Of a stretch of 64,000 nt of DNA, positions 47,261 through 58,230 are shown one piece after another. The translations under genes and the position numbers were made by a program. The stretch spans positions 682,001 to 746,000 of the forward strand of contig JAQFVV010000113.1 of NCBI GenBank assembly GCA_028023455.1. The letters are read 5' to 3'. The notes below the pieces were generated by a model. It was given only the letters and a program-made list of their open reading frames with translations. It was not told the origin of the DNA and made no database searches. Position 1 is the first letter of the stretch; the number at the start of each line of letters is the position of its first letter. This DNA is from Epiperipatus broadwayi. Taxonomy: Eukaryota; Onychophora; Udeonychophora; Euonychophora; Peripatidae.

Positions 47261-47654
47261 ATAATAAGTTCTGTACGTAGTTTAAAATCTGCATTTTCTG
47301 ATAACTCAGTTATTTGTCATAGAAAGTTTTGCTTTGGTCGTATTTTTATTTTCCATGAGAAAATGATTTGAAGAAAAGAAAACCCAGAGTCTTATTTTGT
47401 AAATATGGCAGACAACATATTAAATAAACAATACAATTTTGTTAATATTATTGTTGTGTGACTTTAATGAGATTTTTAAAAAAATTGAAACAGTTAAATG
47501 CTACTCAGAATGGCATACATTTTTGTAAGCTAGCTATAACTATGTTTTTTTTTATATTGATATATTCCAGAGTATTTTGTTTATTATATTTATTTTATCT
47601 GATTATATATATATGTGTGTGTTACAAATGTAATATAAATACTATTTTTATTTT
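47261..47654. other. PLE-associated noncoding sequence
   Basis: TGACTTTAATGAGATTTTTA (47459) through TATATTTATTTTATCTGATT resembles 50890-51025. The two could be terminal repeats around the relic at 47.9-49.8 kb. Divergence is high, so this is tentative. Confidence 0.4.
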
Positions 47655-47870
47655 TAATTAGAGGGGATTTGAACCCAGACTTTCAAGTTCCCATTAGCTA
47701 TCTCCTCCATCTTATATAACTAATACACATGACCACATAGATGTGAAAAAAATAAATGATCTTCAATATACATATTCATACTGAACCAGCACTCATCAGT
47801 TGGTCTAGGTCATCATCTCTCTCTCTCTCACACATATATATATAATCAGTGCTTCAGTTTATATTAAAAT
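47655..47870 (+). mobile_element. Family B single arm
   Basis: TAATTAGAGGGGATTTGAAC, AGATGTGAAAAAAATAAATG and TCAGTTGGTCTAGGTCATCA match the left arm of the element at 33.2 kb. It ends in a (CT)n(CA)n(TA)n tract near 47820-47850 with no inverted partner. Confidence 0.75.
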
Positions 47871-48059
47871 AGCTTTTATAAAGAATATTTTAGCTATGAT
47901 GTAATGAAGTAAAGCACCAATTAAAAACAAGCATTTTAAGATAGAGTTATGTCAGCTATTAATTGTATTTGTCTGAATTTGAAATTGAATTGATTATAAC
48001 TTGGGGATCTATTAAAAGAGAAAAGTCTATTCATATTATTGATCAATGTTTATATAATA

Positions 48060-48660
48060 AAAAATATGCAAATTTAAGTGCTTATTTGCTAAAGATTTAT
48101 TAACATTCATTGAAAATCAAGTGTATATAATAGATGAAGGTTGGTCCATGGGTTTGTCTGTTTCGGCTGTTTTATGCCATTATATGTTGTCAGATTATGA
48201 AGAAAATATTTTAAAAAAGTTTTTCCTATTAGTTGTTAACGGTTATTTTTAATATGTAGATGGTGTGTTCACCTGTTATAGTTCTATGACTTTTTTATAA
48301 ATTGTATAATATCGATGGCTTGAAATGGACTTTTACTTCTGAGAATTGTGAACATAAAATATCTTAATTTACCTTTATGAGAGGATATTACGATCAATTA
48401 AAAAATGCTCATAAAATCCTTTGTCTATTAGAAGTTTTGTAAATCCTAAATCATATAGAACATTTTTGTTTATAAATATTTATGTAAGTTTCAGAGTAAT
48501 AAATTATTCAATATTGCGATATATGCTAATGATTTATTAAAGATAGGTTATAATATAGGGTATATGAGCACAGACTTTCACATGTCCCACCACTCTCCAC
48601 TCTATCTGTGTTTCAGTTATTAAAGATAGGTTATAAAAAGAAAGATATTTCATTTACATT
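48060..48660 (+). pseudogene. PLE reverse transcriptase relic
   Basis: In plus frames, FAKDLLTFIENQVYIIDEGW is followed by SMGLSVSAVLCHYMLSDYEE, corresponding to the PLE block (G..MGSPLSPVLANIFMEHFE). After a stop, YVDGVFTCY is the catalytic YVDD with the second Asp changed to Gly, which would abolish activity. Downstream frames are broken, and a family B fragment lies inside the thumb region. Confidence 0.75.
48554..48616. mobile_element. 63-bp family B fragment with 20-bp TSD
   Basis: A 20-bp identical direct repeat (48534-48553 and 48617-48636, starting TTATTAAAGATAGG) encloses GGGTATATGAGCACAGACTT and CCCACCACTCTCCACTC, matching the outer end of the family B copy at 53.75 kb. Confidence 0.85.
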
Positions 48661-48862
48661 ATATAAATTTGTACATAAGTAAAGGAGGAAAAAAATTGAA
48701 GGAAAAACGAGGATTTCATTACAATATATAAATAATAGTGGGATTACACCATTAGTTTCTGATCATTTTAATGTTGCATTTAATGTTGGACCAAATATTG
48801 GTAGATTAATTATTAATGGAAAGTTGATAAAATCAATAAATATAACATTATTTATAAATTGG

Positions 48863-49225
48863 TGTACTCCTGCATATCCAGTTATATTGGTGAGACAAAA
48901 TGTGCATTGAAAAAGAGAATTCATGAACATGATCTTTTATATAATAAATTGTATTATTAAAACAGGCAAAACTCTCCATACAGTAGTGCCATTCAGTGCA
49001 AGCCAGAGTAATCAATCGATGGATGGAGAGTTTTGCCTGTTTTAAAAGCTTTAGCAAGCATAAGAAATGGTGTTCATGTGAAATTATATTATTTTGTGGA
49101 TAGATTCATATCGATACTTGCTGAACATTTAGCTATTTGTAATGGAAATTTTTACTTTGATAATATTTTTTATTTTATGTGTAGAAAACGATTTGGAAAA
49201 AAAAAATCAAAGAGTTATATGATAG
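48863..49225 (+). pseudogene. PLE GIY-YIG domain split by a family A miniature
   Basis: Around 48860 the text reads CTPAYPVILV, which with a one-base shift gives the SYIGETKCALKKRIHEHDLL pattern. After the 94-bp insertion the frame at 49060-49254 continues with FISILAEHLAICNGNFYFDN and MCRKRFGKKKSKSY. The order matches the minus copy at 47 kb, so the inserted family A sequence can be recognised by its absence there. Confidence 0.7.
48957..49050. mobile_element. 94-bp family A miniature
   Basis: TTAAAACAGGCAAAACTCTCC at the left end and its complement at the right (GGAGAGTTTTGCCTGTTTTAA) enclose only CATACAGTAGTGCCATTCAG and AGCCAGAGTAATCAATC. It is a minimal inverted-end version of family A with no hammerhead-like part. 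Confidence 0.85.
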
Positions 49226-49434
49226 ACAACAATTATGTGAATATATATATATAACAAAACTTAAATATATTCCAAACAACGGTAAACAATTTATAATAAT
49301 AATCAAATAAAATTTATGAAAAAAGTTTATAATGGTATATATAATGTTTCTTTTTATGGATCAGGTAATTTAAATAGAATGGTTAATAATTCAAAAGATA
49401 AGTTAGAAAAAAATAACGTAATATAATTTATAGA

Positions 49435-49790
49435 ATTTTTTGTGGGTGTAACTTATCATATGTAGGGGAATCTAGATGTAATATAGAGAAAAGAATTAAA
49501 GAACATAAATTGTTATATAAAAGAGTTTTGAAAAATGTACAGATATGTAATGATAATAGTAATGAAGTCAAGTTATATACTGAATCTGTTTTTTATGATC
49601 ATGATAGAAATTGTAATTTTAAGTTTAATTTTGATATGAATAAAATAAAAATTTTAGAGATCGGAAGAGCACACGTCTGAAAAAAGAAAATTAAAGAGGC
49701 AGTTTTTATTAGTAGGTATAAAAATACGATAATAAACAGACAGTCAGCAAATGTTAGGATTAATGAATTGTGGGATATTTAAATCGACAT
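49435..49790 (+). pseudogene. Second PLE GIY-YIG relic
   Basis: FCGCNLSYVGESRCNIEKRI is a clear GIY-YIG C-terminal half (SYVGES plus conserved Arg), followed by KEHKLLYKRVLKN, LYTESVFYDHDRN and FNFDMNKIKILE. Then an adapter-like stretch intrudes, and the normal C-terminal helix resumes with KIKEAVFISRYKNTIINRQS and INELWDI plus a stop. It is of another lineage than the domains at 16.2 and 23.3 kb. Confidence 0.75.
49658..49681 (+). other. Illumina TruSeq adapter match (probable artefact)
   Basis: Bases 49658-49681 are identical to the first 24 bases of the Illumina TruSeq read-1 adapter (AGATCGGAAGAGCACACGTC...), after which the match ends. It sits in the middle of a PLE reading frame where homologues would have a short helix. 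It is GC-rich compared with its surroundings. It is probably unremoved adapter incorporated in the assembly. Confidence 0.9.
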
Positions 49791-50324
49791 GTGTTTCCGG
49801 TTGGTAATAGATGATTCCATTTTGAAAGTTGAGTTGAAAATGATTATGAATATAATCGAAAATATTTCTTTATGAGTTTTTATTTATATTGTATTATAAA
49901 TTGTTTACCGTTGTTTGGAATATATTTAAGTTTTGTTATTGTATTATTGATATTAGCGGACATTTATTTTGTTTTATATATATATTGAACTGGGTAGGAG
50001 AAAGATTGCTTGATTATTTAAATATAAAAATACAAATCTTCCACTCCAGCTATAATTTTAAATTGCAGCACATTGGTCCGCCAAGTGGAGAAGTCAAATA
50101 CAAAAGGTGAAAAAATCACCAACCACAGCTATAAGAAATATAATCTGCAGCCACATTTCCAGGCCACAGAACTTCTCAGCTGCTAAATTTCAATCCTCCT
50201 GCCATCCAAAGCATTTTATTTATTTCAAGGTAAACCCTCAGGTACCAGCTAATCATAGTTATTGTTCCCATTCTTTTGCTTATCAGCTAAGCAATCTTTA
50301 AGTAAATTCAACTTTATATGCTTT
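49791..50324. other. PLE 3' flank and unrecognised sequence
   Basis: ATAAATTGTTTACCGTTGTT and GGAATATATTTAAGTTTTGT (49894-49935) are the complement of 49258-49292, so the PLE GIY-YIG piece is flanked by a short inverted repeat. The rest, to 50324, is less A/T-rich and unrecognised. Confidence 0.5.
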
Positions 50325-50425
50325 TTTTTAAGTGTCATAGCATCGGCCGGGATGCGAATCTGCAACCCGGGCAACTGCCTGCTAGTGCAAGGCAGTCACG
50401 CTGACCTCTCGACCACCAATGCAAC
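50325..50425 (-). mobile_element. tRNA-derived SINE, family S, 14-bp TSD
   Basis: Minus-strand copy flanked by ACTTTATATGCTTT (50311-50324 and 50426-50439), with its A tail as a T run on the left. Minus reading: CGAGAGGTCAGCGTGACTGC (A box), CCTTGCACTAGCAGGCAG, GCAGATTCGCATCCC (B box), CCGATGCTATGACAC. Confidence 0.85.
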
Positions 50426-50439
50426 ACTTTATATGCTTT

Positions 50440-51034
50440 CCTTTTACATTTTAACCCAATTTCATTTTTACACACATGCACTTTTTTTTTTAATTTATGA
50501 AAAGGACAATTTTAGTTTTAACTTTTCTCCCCCCTCTATTGCTCTTTAATTTGTAAACCTTTATAATAATAAAATGATGCAGCACTTCGTCCTTTTAAAA
50601 AAAACTCTTCAAACTTTTAAATTATACTTTTCTTTCTTAAACTTCTTTAAATTATATTTCTATTAAACTTTTAATAATTTCTTTCAATGAAATTTACTTC
50701 AAGCATTTATTGATAATTAGTTCTGTAGTGTTTTTATTTCTTTATTGTTTTTTTATAAATCTTTAAGCTGCTTCTAAATTATTTTTATCTTAATTTTTTT
50801 TATGTAATGATATTCATTAGTGGTACATTACATATACATATAATGTGGAAAGTTAGCCATTCATATGGGAAGGTTAGTGTTGCATGATTTTAATGAGATT
50901 TTTTTTGTGGGGGGGTCAAGATGGGCTACACTGCTATAAGTTGACTATAGCTATTTTTTTATTGGTATACTGTTTACTGTAGAGTTTGTTCTCAGAATAT
51001 TATTATATTTATTTTCTCTGATTATACATATAAA
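50440..51034. other. AT-rich stretch, PLE-end similarity in last part
   Basis: Most is unrecognised. About 50890-51025 resembles 47455-47615. A run of G at 50921-50927 lies inside. Confidence 0.4.
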
Positions 51035-51249
51035 TGAAATATTATCTGGGTATATCCATATATAATTTATTGGGGAAAAAATGTTTCATATACATCACAC
51101 TGGTCTACAACTGGGTAACAAATATTATAAAATAATTGTAGAGGCGCTGCAAACGCTGATGTATAACAATAACAAATATTCTATTAATAGAAAATAATAA
51201 TAATAATTATGAAAAATTATTTAGATTAATGAGATTTTAAAAAAAATAT

Positions 51250-52090
51250 TGTTCCAAATAAAAGGTAATTTACATGAATCATCATATTTGTTGATATATT
51301 CTGGTCTTTTAAAGAACTCAATGGCTTTTCTGATCTAACATTGCGGAGAGAGTTACATCTGGATAGTATTTTCATATTAGAAAAATCAATAATATGACCT
51401 GCATCTATAGCATGAAGATGTAGTGCTGATAATGATGAGTGTTTTTAACTTCATTAATATGTTCATCTCTTTTAGCATTGATGCAATAATTACTCATACC
51501 TATGTAGGAAGCTTTACAAATGTTACATGAAATTTCATAAACTCCATGTGGTCCGGAGAGGGATTGAATTTTTAGGTTTGGTTATAATGCTAATAATTTT
51601 CTGATAAGTGGTATAGGTTATCTTTATATTATAATGTTTTATAAACTGTAATAGTTGTTCCTTTTTTGTTTTTTATTTTGATTGTTTAGTGCTTGAATTA
51701 AGACGTGGTGTATTGTTTTATTATTATAGCCATAACTTTATAAAACGTTGCTTATATGATTTATTTCATTTCCGAGATCTGATTTATCTGATAATAGCGT
51801 AATAATTCTAGTGAAAAGAGTTTTTGCAACAGAAAAGATTTGAGCAGGATAATGATGTAATGAAAATTTTAAATATCTGTCAGTGTGTTTTCTGAAAATT
51901 AAAAAGACAAAAGATTATTGTTTTTCCTGGTGACAAGTACATCAAGAAAAAGAAGCGTCCCATCAGTTTTGGTTTCCAGTGTAAATTTAATATTAGGATG
52001 TATATTGTTTATATATAAAAATGAAAGAAATGTAGATTTTCCAATTAAACATGTAATTTGTTTAAGTGTTCTGGAACACATTTAATGGTG
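51250..52090 (-). pseudogene. PLE RT thumb plus GIY-YIG, minus strand
   Basis: The frame at 52081-51899 gives INNIHPNIKFTLETKTDGTL and LFLDVLVTRKNNN, a textbook post-YVDD block of PLE RTs. In shifted frames it is followed by HTDRYLKFSLHHYPAQI and then the endonuclease GPHGVYEISCNICKASYIGM (GVY...YIG), SNYCINAKRDEHI, near 51540-51470. The end near 51290 (RSEKPLSSLKDQNI) is the usual tail. It is closer to canonical PLEs than the other copies here. Stops and frameshifts disable it. Confidence 0.85.
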
Positions 52091-52194
52091 AAGATAAGGT
52101 ATGACTTGTAATATTAAGTGACTGAGCATGTTCAAAAAGTTTTATCTTCTCATAATTATAAACTCCTTCCTAAATATTTTAATACTACTCCTAC

Positions 52195-53085
52195 CCTCAT
52201 TTATATCTGCTATGTTTTGATATTGTCTTTGTCACCAGACTAGAATCAGTTATCACCAAAATTCAATTTGACCTTCAAGCACATTGCTTGGAAAGACTCG
52301 CACAATGAACTCAAATACTTAGACATCCATTTACAATGAGATGAAAGTCAGCTAAAATACATTATGGGTATTAGGCCTTTGGAAATCTGAGACTTTACAT
52401 ATCTTAAATCAAACTCTTCATGCTTACATAAATTCACAGGTCTTTTTTTATTTTTCTTCTGTAATTACCATCTATATAAATTTGAAGCTTCTCACAATAC
52501 TAATATCGAATAATATTTAAAAAACTTTACCAACATTGGATTCAAATAAGCCATATGACAAGAGAGATAAAAAACTATTTTACCATTAACTAAGTATTAA
52601 TTCTTCCAAACATGACAGATTTTGGCTTCTCCTTCCACATACCTCTTCCCTCACTAAAAACTTTATTAAAGCATTTTCTCCTTCATTTAAACTAAGTTTT
52701 TATAGACCTCTTCAATCAATAGATTAATTAATAATTCAAAAGATTTCATATCCTCTGATCAGACTTCTCACACAGTGTACAAGATCCCATGCATTCAAAC
52801 TGGTTGCAGGACCTTATACTATGGCAAACCCCATGCATTTCTCTTCACATATGTCTCTCAACATTGTTACTTATACAAAAGAGCTCTTAATAAATCTGAA
52901 TATAATTTCATCTTCTTGAAACACCAAAGGTTCACCCACCATATGTTTGAACCTTCCTCCACTTCTAATGCTTTTATAGAATATCATGACTCCAAATATA
53001 AAACCAAATAAGCATGGCATGTAGCTAACAACCTCCACACTACAAACCAAAAAGGGAGCATGCTTTCCCCTCTCCAAAAATGAAC
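52195..53085 (+). pseudogene. PLE RT thumb plus GIY-YIG, plus strand
   Basis: FNLTFKHIAWKDSHNELKYL followed by DIHLQ (about 52260) equals the FNPNIKFTxE...LxFLD block. The later part gives RPLQSI, then YKIPCIQTGCRTLYYGKPHA at 52775, the Y-x-I-P-C...Y-x-G GIY-YIG signature, and LYKRALNKSEYNFIFLKH with conserved spacing. It ends near 53080. It is not a mirror copy of the minus half: coding similarity is distant, so the two halves came from different insertions or lineages, although their outer ends match. Confidence 0.8.
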
Positions 53086-53410
53086 TTTCTAATTCACTAC
53101 TTACATATATTTAAATATTTGTCACCTATATATTCTACCTTTTTCATATGACCTTTTTATGAACATTAAAAAAAAATTTCATTAATCTAAATAATTTCTC
53201 ATTATTATTTCTATTTTTTATTAATAGAATGTTCTTTATTGTTATGATGTGATGTGATGTACTGTAGCTTCAGTGTTTGCAGCGCCTCTACAATTATTTT
53301 ATAAAATTTGTTACCCAGTTGTTGATGAGTGTGACCTGGTTGAAATGTTAGTTTATATGTATATTTTCAATAAATTATATATGGATGTACCCAAATAATA
53401 TTTTATTTAT

Positions 53411-53711
53411 ATCTGTAGTCCATGAAAATCTTTGAATTAATATTATGTATATATATGAATGTCAAATAATGTTTCTTTAGCTTTTTTTTTCATGTGAAAA
53501 GTAGGCGAAGCAAAATCAATAGGTGAATACTTTCTTATTTTATTTGGGACTATACATATTATATAAAATTGCTTAATCCTTGATTTAATAATATCTCTAG
53601 TACTTTCTTTAGGGCAATACTTATTGGAATCCAAATTAGAGCTCCAAGTATAACTTTATAATGTTAAAAAATAAAAAATAATAACAGAGGCATTTTTAAA
53701 ATAGTAGAAAC
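53411..53711. other. Unrecognised sequence
   Basis: A 63-residue minus frame (53634-53443, SNKYCPKESTRDIIK...) has no motif that I can assign. Confidence 0.4.
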
Positions 53712-54209
53712 TGAAACACACAGGCTTATTATATACCTGTGTCTATATATGTAATATATAGGGTATATGAGCACAGATTTTCACATGACCCAACACTCTC
53801 CACACTATCTCATAATACTGAGACATTAAAACACATATATGTTGAAAAGATAAATAATCACCAATATACGTATTTCATGCTAAATCAGCAATCATCAGTT
53901 GGTCCAGATTACCATCTCCACACATATATGCTATAAGTGCTCAGATATATATTAAGATAGCCAATTCTCATACTTTAATGGACAGGCTTCAATCCACTTC
54001 ACACTCCAACTCTTCAACTGACCATCCAATTGAAAATCTGATGATGGAATGCTCAAAGGCCACCCTGAGGCTGAGGTTCTTGTCACACCCATGTTGACTT
54101 AAGGTCAATCTGATCCCTAATGTGTATTGGTGATTATTTATCTTTTCAACTTATATGTGTTCGAGTGTCTCAGTGTTATGAGATAGTGTGGAGAGTGTTG
54201 GGTCATGTG
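53712..54209. mobile_element. Family B element, 12-bp TSD
   Basis: AATAGTAGAAAC at 53700-53711 and 54210-54221 flanks one long unit (GAGCACAGATTTTCACATGA, TCAGTTGGTCCAGATTACCA, ATTGAAAATCTGATGATGGA) and a short inverted return from about 54120 (TTGGTGATTATTTATCTTTT). It shares its interior with the RTE-inserted copy. Confidence 0.85.
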
Positions 54210-54221
54210 AATAGTAGAAAC

Positions 54222-54810
54222 AAATGCTCTCTTTCTTAACTTTACCCATATGAATATTTATATCTACAACACACATACACAGATATAAATAATTTATAAT
54301 TGAATGAATGAATGAATGAATAATTTATTTATAAAAATGAATAAATAATGCACATATTTTTAATATCATGTAACAAGTTCAACAATAAAAAATCTGAAGT
54401 ATTTGTTTTCCTAATGCGCAGTTAATTTTTCATTTAGGTGAACAAAATATTCAGTTCTAATACATAGACTTTATTTATATATATATATACTTCCCCTGGT
54501 TTATATATTTTGTTACAAATATGTTTAATATTATTAAAAATCAAATTTAAATCTATAAAATATCTCATAGAAAGTGTGGAAAAATCAACTACAAGTTATC
54601 TAGTAACAAGCATTTTACACGATTATTATAAAAACTAATATATATAAAAATAACATGGAAAAAATATGTCTATCATATAAATTATATCTAAAAATTAATA
54701 CTTTTTATCACTTTCCTTTTTTGCATTAGTAATACTCAATATATATATATAAATAATAAAACTATTTCACTTATACATTTATTTCTATTCTGTGTTTTTT
54801 TTTCTTCTGC
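54222..54810. other. AT-rich stretch with (GAAT)n
   Basis: A GAAT repeat of 5-6 units lies at 54302-54326. Otherwise unrecognised. Confidence 0.5.
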
Positions 54811-54846
54811 TGCAGTTTCAACTGTATAACAATCTTCTTCAGAATG
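54811..54846 (-). ncRNA. Hammerhead-like motif, isolated
   Basis: Minus strand: CTGAAGA, A, GATTG and CAGTT (a 5-bp helix with two G·U pairs) around TTATA, then GAAACTGCAG. The core bases are there. A U-containing cleavage triplet is missing. (AT)n tracts flank it on both sides, as in the palindromes at 2.2 and 60.3 kb, but no inverted partner was found. Confidence 0.4.
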
Positions 54847-56979
54847 ATAAATATATAGATATATTATCAATCACTACACACATAACTAATTTTTTTTACT
54901 TATATATTTATGCACTAATATTTTCTATATAGAAACATGTTTATATATGTTCATATCATTTTTTATTTTTCAAATTAATTCAAGATTTAATTTTAAAATA
55001 TATTAATATTATATTGATTTTTATTAAAATTAAATTAAAGCATAACTTTAAAAATAAAATTAACTTAATCAAATATAAAAACTATACTTGAATTGTGTGT
55101 GTGTGTGTGTGTATAACAAATTAAATACTGCCTCCTGCTATACTAGTTTATATTCTTTAAGTTGAAACTTATGTACAACCATATATAACTCAATCTACTT
55201 GCCTATCAAACAAAGTAATTTAAATTCTTGCTAATATCAACCAGTAATATTTTGAGCGATGCTACTAAAATGTTACAATATGTATATAAAAGATATAAAA
55301 ATATTAATGGTGTATATATACTAATAGATTTTAGAGCATATAAAAAAAAAAAAAACAGTTTTGTTACATATGTATAGATTAATAATGTAGTACATCTATA
55401 TATTTATATTCTGAAAAAGACTTTTAAAAAATGCGCATGCAAATATGTGCATAAATAAAATCATTTACTCTGTATATTGAGCAATCTAATCTTCATAATT
55501 TCTCTAAAAGTAATTCAAGAGTACGCTATTCTCTACATGTGCTTTTGAATTATGGATTTTTATCTATCTAGCAAAATGTAGATTTTGTTCACATAATTTA
55601 CATGATTATTTTACCCTTTTCTAATTCACTATCACTACTCCATTTTTTACATAATATTCACATAATATCATTTCTTCGTAAATATTAAACAAACAGCAGA
55701 TAAATGCTACTCCATCTTACATCTTTAAACATGTAATCCAGCGCTAGATGTTACTCAGCAACAAGCATTGAAAAAGTTTGCATACATAATTTTTATATAT
55801 TACATTTATCATTTATACACTAATTAGAAACTTTGAAGATTTTACAAAAAAAAAATTGGCCATTGGGAATTATTTCCGCTATAAGCATATTACTTAAACA
55901 AATAAATTTTGTTTTATGCATAGATATCAGACTAACCTATAGCTTTTTTTTTTCAAACTTGAAATAATTAGTTGCTATTAAAAATTTTGATTAATTCGTT
56001 AGCTTTATTTCCTATTAATTAACTACCATTCACACTGATAAAATACAAAATCTTAACTACGAATGCTCAAAAATTACACTAGAGGTCACTACTATAAAAA
56101 ATGTAAGTAAAAATAAATGAAATTATATACAAAAATATTTTTAAACAATTTTTTAAAAAATAAAAAATTCATTTTTTAAAAAAATAATATAATAGTTCTT
56201 GACTATTATAAGGTTTAATATTGGAATTCTATCTTATAAAAAATACACAAGTAAAAAATCAATTTTTTCTAAAAGGTTAAGGACCCCCCCCCCCCTTTAA
56301 ACATCAACAATAAAAAAGATAAATTTAAGTTTATAAAGTCTATAAAAATTTCAATGAATTATTATTATTATTTATTGATATTCTAAGAAATTAAAAAGAA
56401 TCAATGTATGAAAGTAGTAAAAAACAAAAATGTAAAAAACTTTAGGATTGGAAGTAAAAAAAATCTCAAATTTAATAAAATTGAGCAGAATTGATATTAT
56501 TCTAGAAAAGTATGAATTTTAGACGAAAAGTCATCCGTGTAATTGTTGATATGTATAGATAGAAAGTCAAATACTATTAGATAATAAAATAATACCTAGA
56601 AGATGATTCAGTTGTTAATTAAAAAAAAAAATTAAAGGTAAGGCAAATTTTTTGATATTTAAAAGAAAATTAAAACTCCAATGTATAAAAGCTTAAATAA
56701 AAATAAGGGCGGAAATATATATAGCAAATGTTCACAAAATTATGTGTTATTATAGAGATGAAAAGAAAAGCAATTGCTAACAATATTAAGGAAAAAAAAA
56801 CATTCTATACTTAACTGTAATATGTAAATTGTAGTTTATCAAAACAAAGAGTACTTCAGAAGTCACTATAAATCATATGTCAAATGCATGTAAATACATT
56901 AAACTTTGATGGGGATTTCTATAATACTAATGTTGAAGTAGATTAAATGACCTACTAAAATGTACTTTAAGACTCGTCA
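54847..56979. other. AT-rich stretch with simple repeats
   Basis: (GT)9 at about 55097-55113, (A)14 at about 55343 and a poly-C run at about 56284-56296. No frame or shared repeat over 2 kb. Confidence 0.5.
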
Positions 56980-57092
56980 AGCATTGTTAGCCGAGAGGTC
57001 AGCGCATCCGCCTTGCAAGCATGCAGTTGGTTGCAGACGGTTGTCGAGGGTTCGCCTCCCGCCGATGCTATGACATATGGACAAAAAAAAAA
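56980..57092 (+). mobile_element. tRNA-derived SINE, family S, best copy
   Basis: AGCATTG and CGATGCT can pair as a 7-bp acceptor stem. Between them lie GCCGAGAGGTCAGCGC (A box/D arm), CCTTGCAAGC (anticodon region), a long variable arm GTTGGTTGCAGACGG and GAGGGTTCGCCTCCC (B box/T arm). It ends TATGACATATGGAC and an A run. The long variable arm suggests a Ser/Leu-like ancestor; the anticodon cannot be placed safely. A run of A and four dispersed copies show a SINE, not a tRNA gene. Confidence 0.8.
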
Positions 57093-57731
57093 TTCTTAGT
57101 TAGTTTTGATCATTTAGTGTTTAATGTATGTCTATTATTATCTTATAATACAAATTGATAAAAAATATTATATACTTCTGTTGAAAGACATAAAAATTTA
57201 CTAGCCAAATGTCAAGTTGATTATTTTAAAAGGTATATTTCTATATTAGAGCAGTATACAATGGCTATAAATTGGGAAATATTTACCCCCCCCCCAAAAA
57301 AAAAGCAAGTTGTCTAAACCTTTAGATCAAAACTAACATTTATACTTACATTATGAAATAATATATATATATAAGATTTATATCTTACATGTTATAAGTT
57401 TAATAACTTATTAAGAATATTTATTATAATTTTACTATGGCTGAATTAGAATGAATTAAAAAAGCAATCTTGCAATGATCTTTATAAAGTATTATTTGAT
57501 TAAATAAATCATGTAATGAAATTTTTCTCATTGTTTGGAGATTATTTCCAAAACAAAATAGGTAAAAGTTATTCTGAACTTTTTAATATAGAAAATTGTT
57601 TTTTATTATAAATATAAAATAGTAAGTTGAAAAAGAATCTTATATATATTTTTGATTTCAAACTTTATCTTATTTAAATATATATATAGTGTTATGATTA
57701 TGTGTGTGAATTTTTCAGTAATTAAGGACAT
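57093..57731. other. AT-rich stretch
   Basis: A poly-C run next to poly-A at about 57287-57304; otherwise unrecognised. Confidence 0.5.
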
Positions 57732-57845
57732 TAAACAAGGCAAAACTCTTTCCATACAGTAGTGCCATCCTGTGCCAATCAGAGTAATCAATGGATGCCA
57801 GAAGGTTTGTGCATAAAATCCCATCTAGTGCCTACTCATCCAATA

Positions 57846-57890
57846 TCCCCAGACTAGTTTCTGGCTTGTGGCCTTCGTCAGTGAGGAGCC
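57846..57890 (-). ncRNA. Hammerhead-like motif, family A
   Basis: Minus strand: CCTCA, CTGACGA, A, GGC/GCC helix with CACAA loop, A, GAAACTAGTC, TGGGGA. Helix I can form six pairs (TCCTCA with TGGGGA, one G·U). Confidence 0.55.
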
Positions 57891-58230
57891 TTGGATCTGA
57901 GAGCACTGCACCTAGATCTTAGGATCTAATGCAACCCTCCAGCAGCCACCTTTTATTTCTATTTAACTACAAAACTATGAGAATGAAATTGAAAACACAA
58001 TAATATTTTCAATCTAAGCTCAATAGCTTATATAGTCATATGGGTCTGAACTCAATTCAGTACCCATACCATTCAGACCCATATGACTATATAAACTATT
58101 GAGCTTAGATTGAAAATATTATTGTGTTTTCAATTTCATTCTCATAGTTTTGTAGTTAAGTAGAGATAAAAGGTGGCTGCTGGAGGGTTGCATTAGATCC
58201 TAAGATCTAGGTGCAGTGTGCTCAGATCCA

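Larger units (their letters stand above)
47940..49780 (+). mobile_element. PLE relic carrying two small insertions
   Basis: A decayed plus-strand Penelope-like element: RT (47940-48660), then GIY-YIG fragments (48860-49220 and 49435-49780). It is interrupted by a 63-bp family B fragment (48554-48616), a 94-bp family A miniature (48957-49050), and an Illumina-adapter-like stretch (49658-49681). The two GIY-YIG pieces may come from two overlapping copies. Confidence 0.75.
51035..53410. mobile_element. Inverted pair of PLE 3' halves
   Basis: The outer ~200 bp (51050-51250 and 53165-53410) are inverted repeats, including TATATCCATATATAATTTAT, GGTAACAAAT, AATAATTGTAGAGGCGCTGCAA and ATTCTATTAATA. 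Inside, a minus-strand PLE 3' half (52090-51250) and a plus-strand one (52195-53085) diverge from a common centre near 52.1-52.2 kb. Both copies are therefore 5'-truncated and joined head to head, with their 3' ends outside. Confidence 0.85.

Noticed and set aside
53443-53634. 63-residue minus frame as a PLE N-terminal part
   Set aside because: No conserved block could be aligned; left unassigned.
56980-57092. A functional tRNA gene
   Set aside because: A tRNA-like fold is possible, but several diverged copies with A tails and TSDs show a SINE; the anticodon stem does not pair well.
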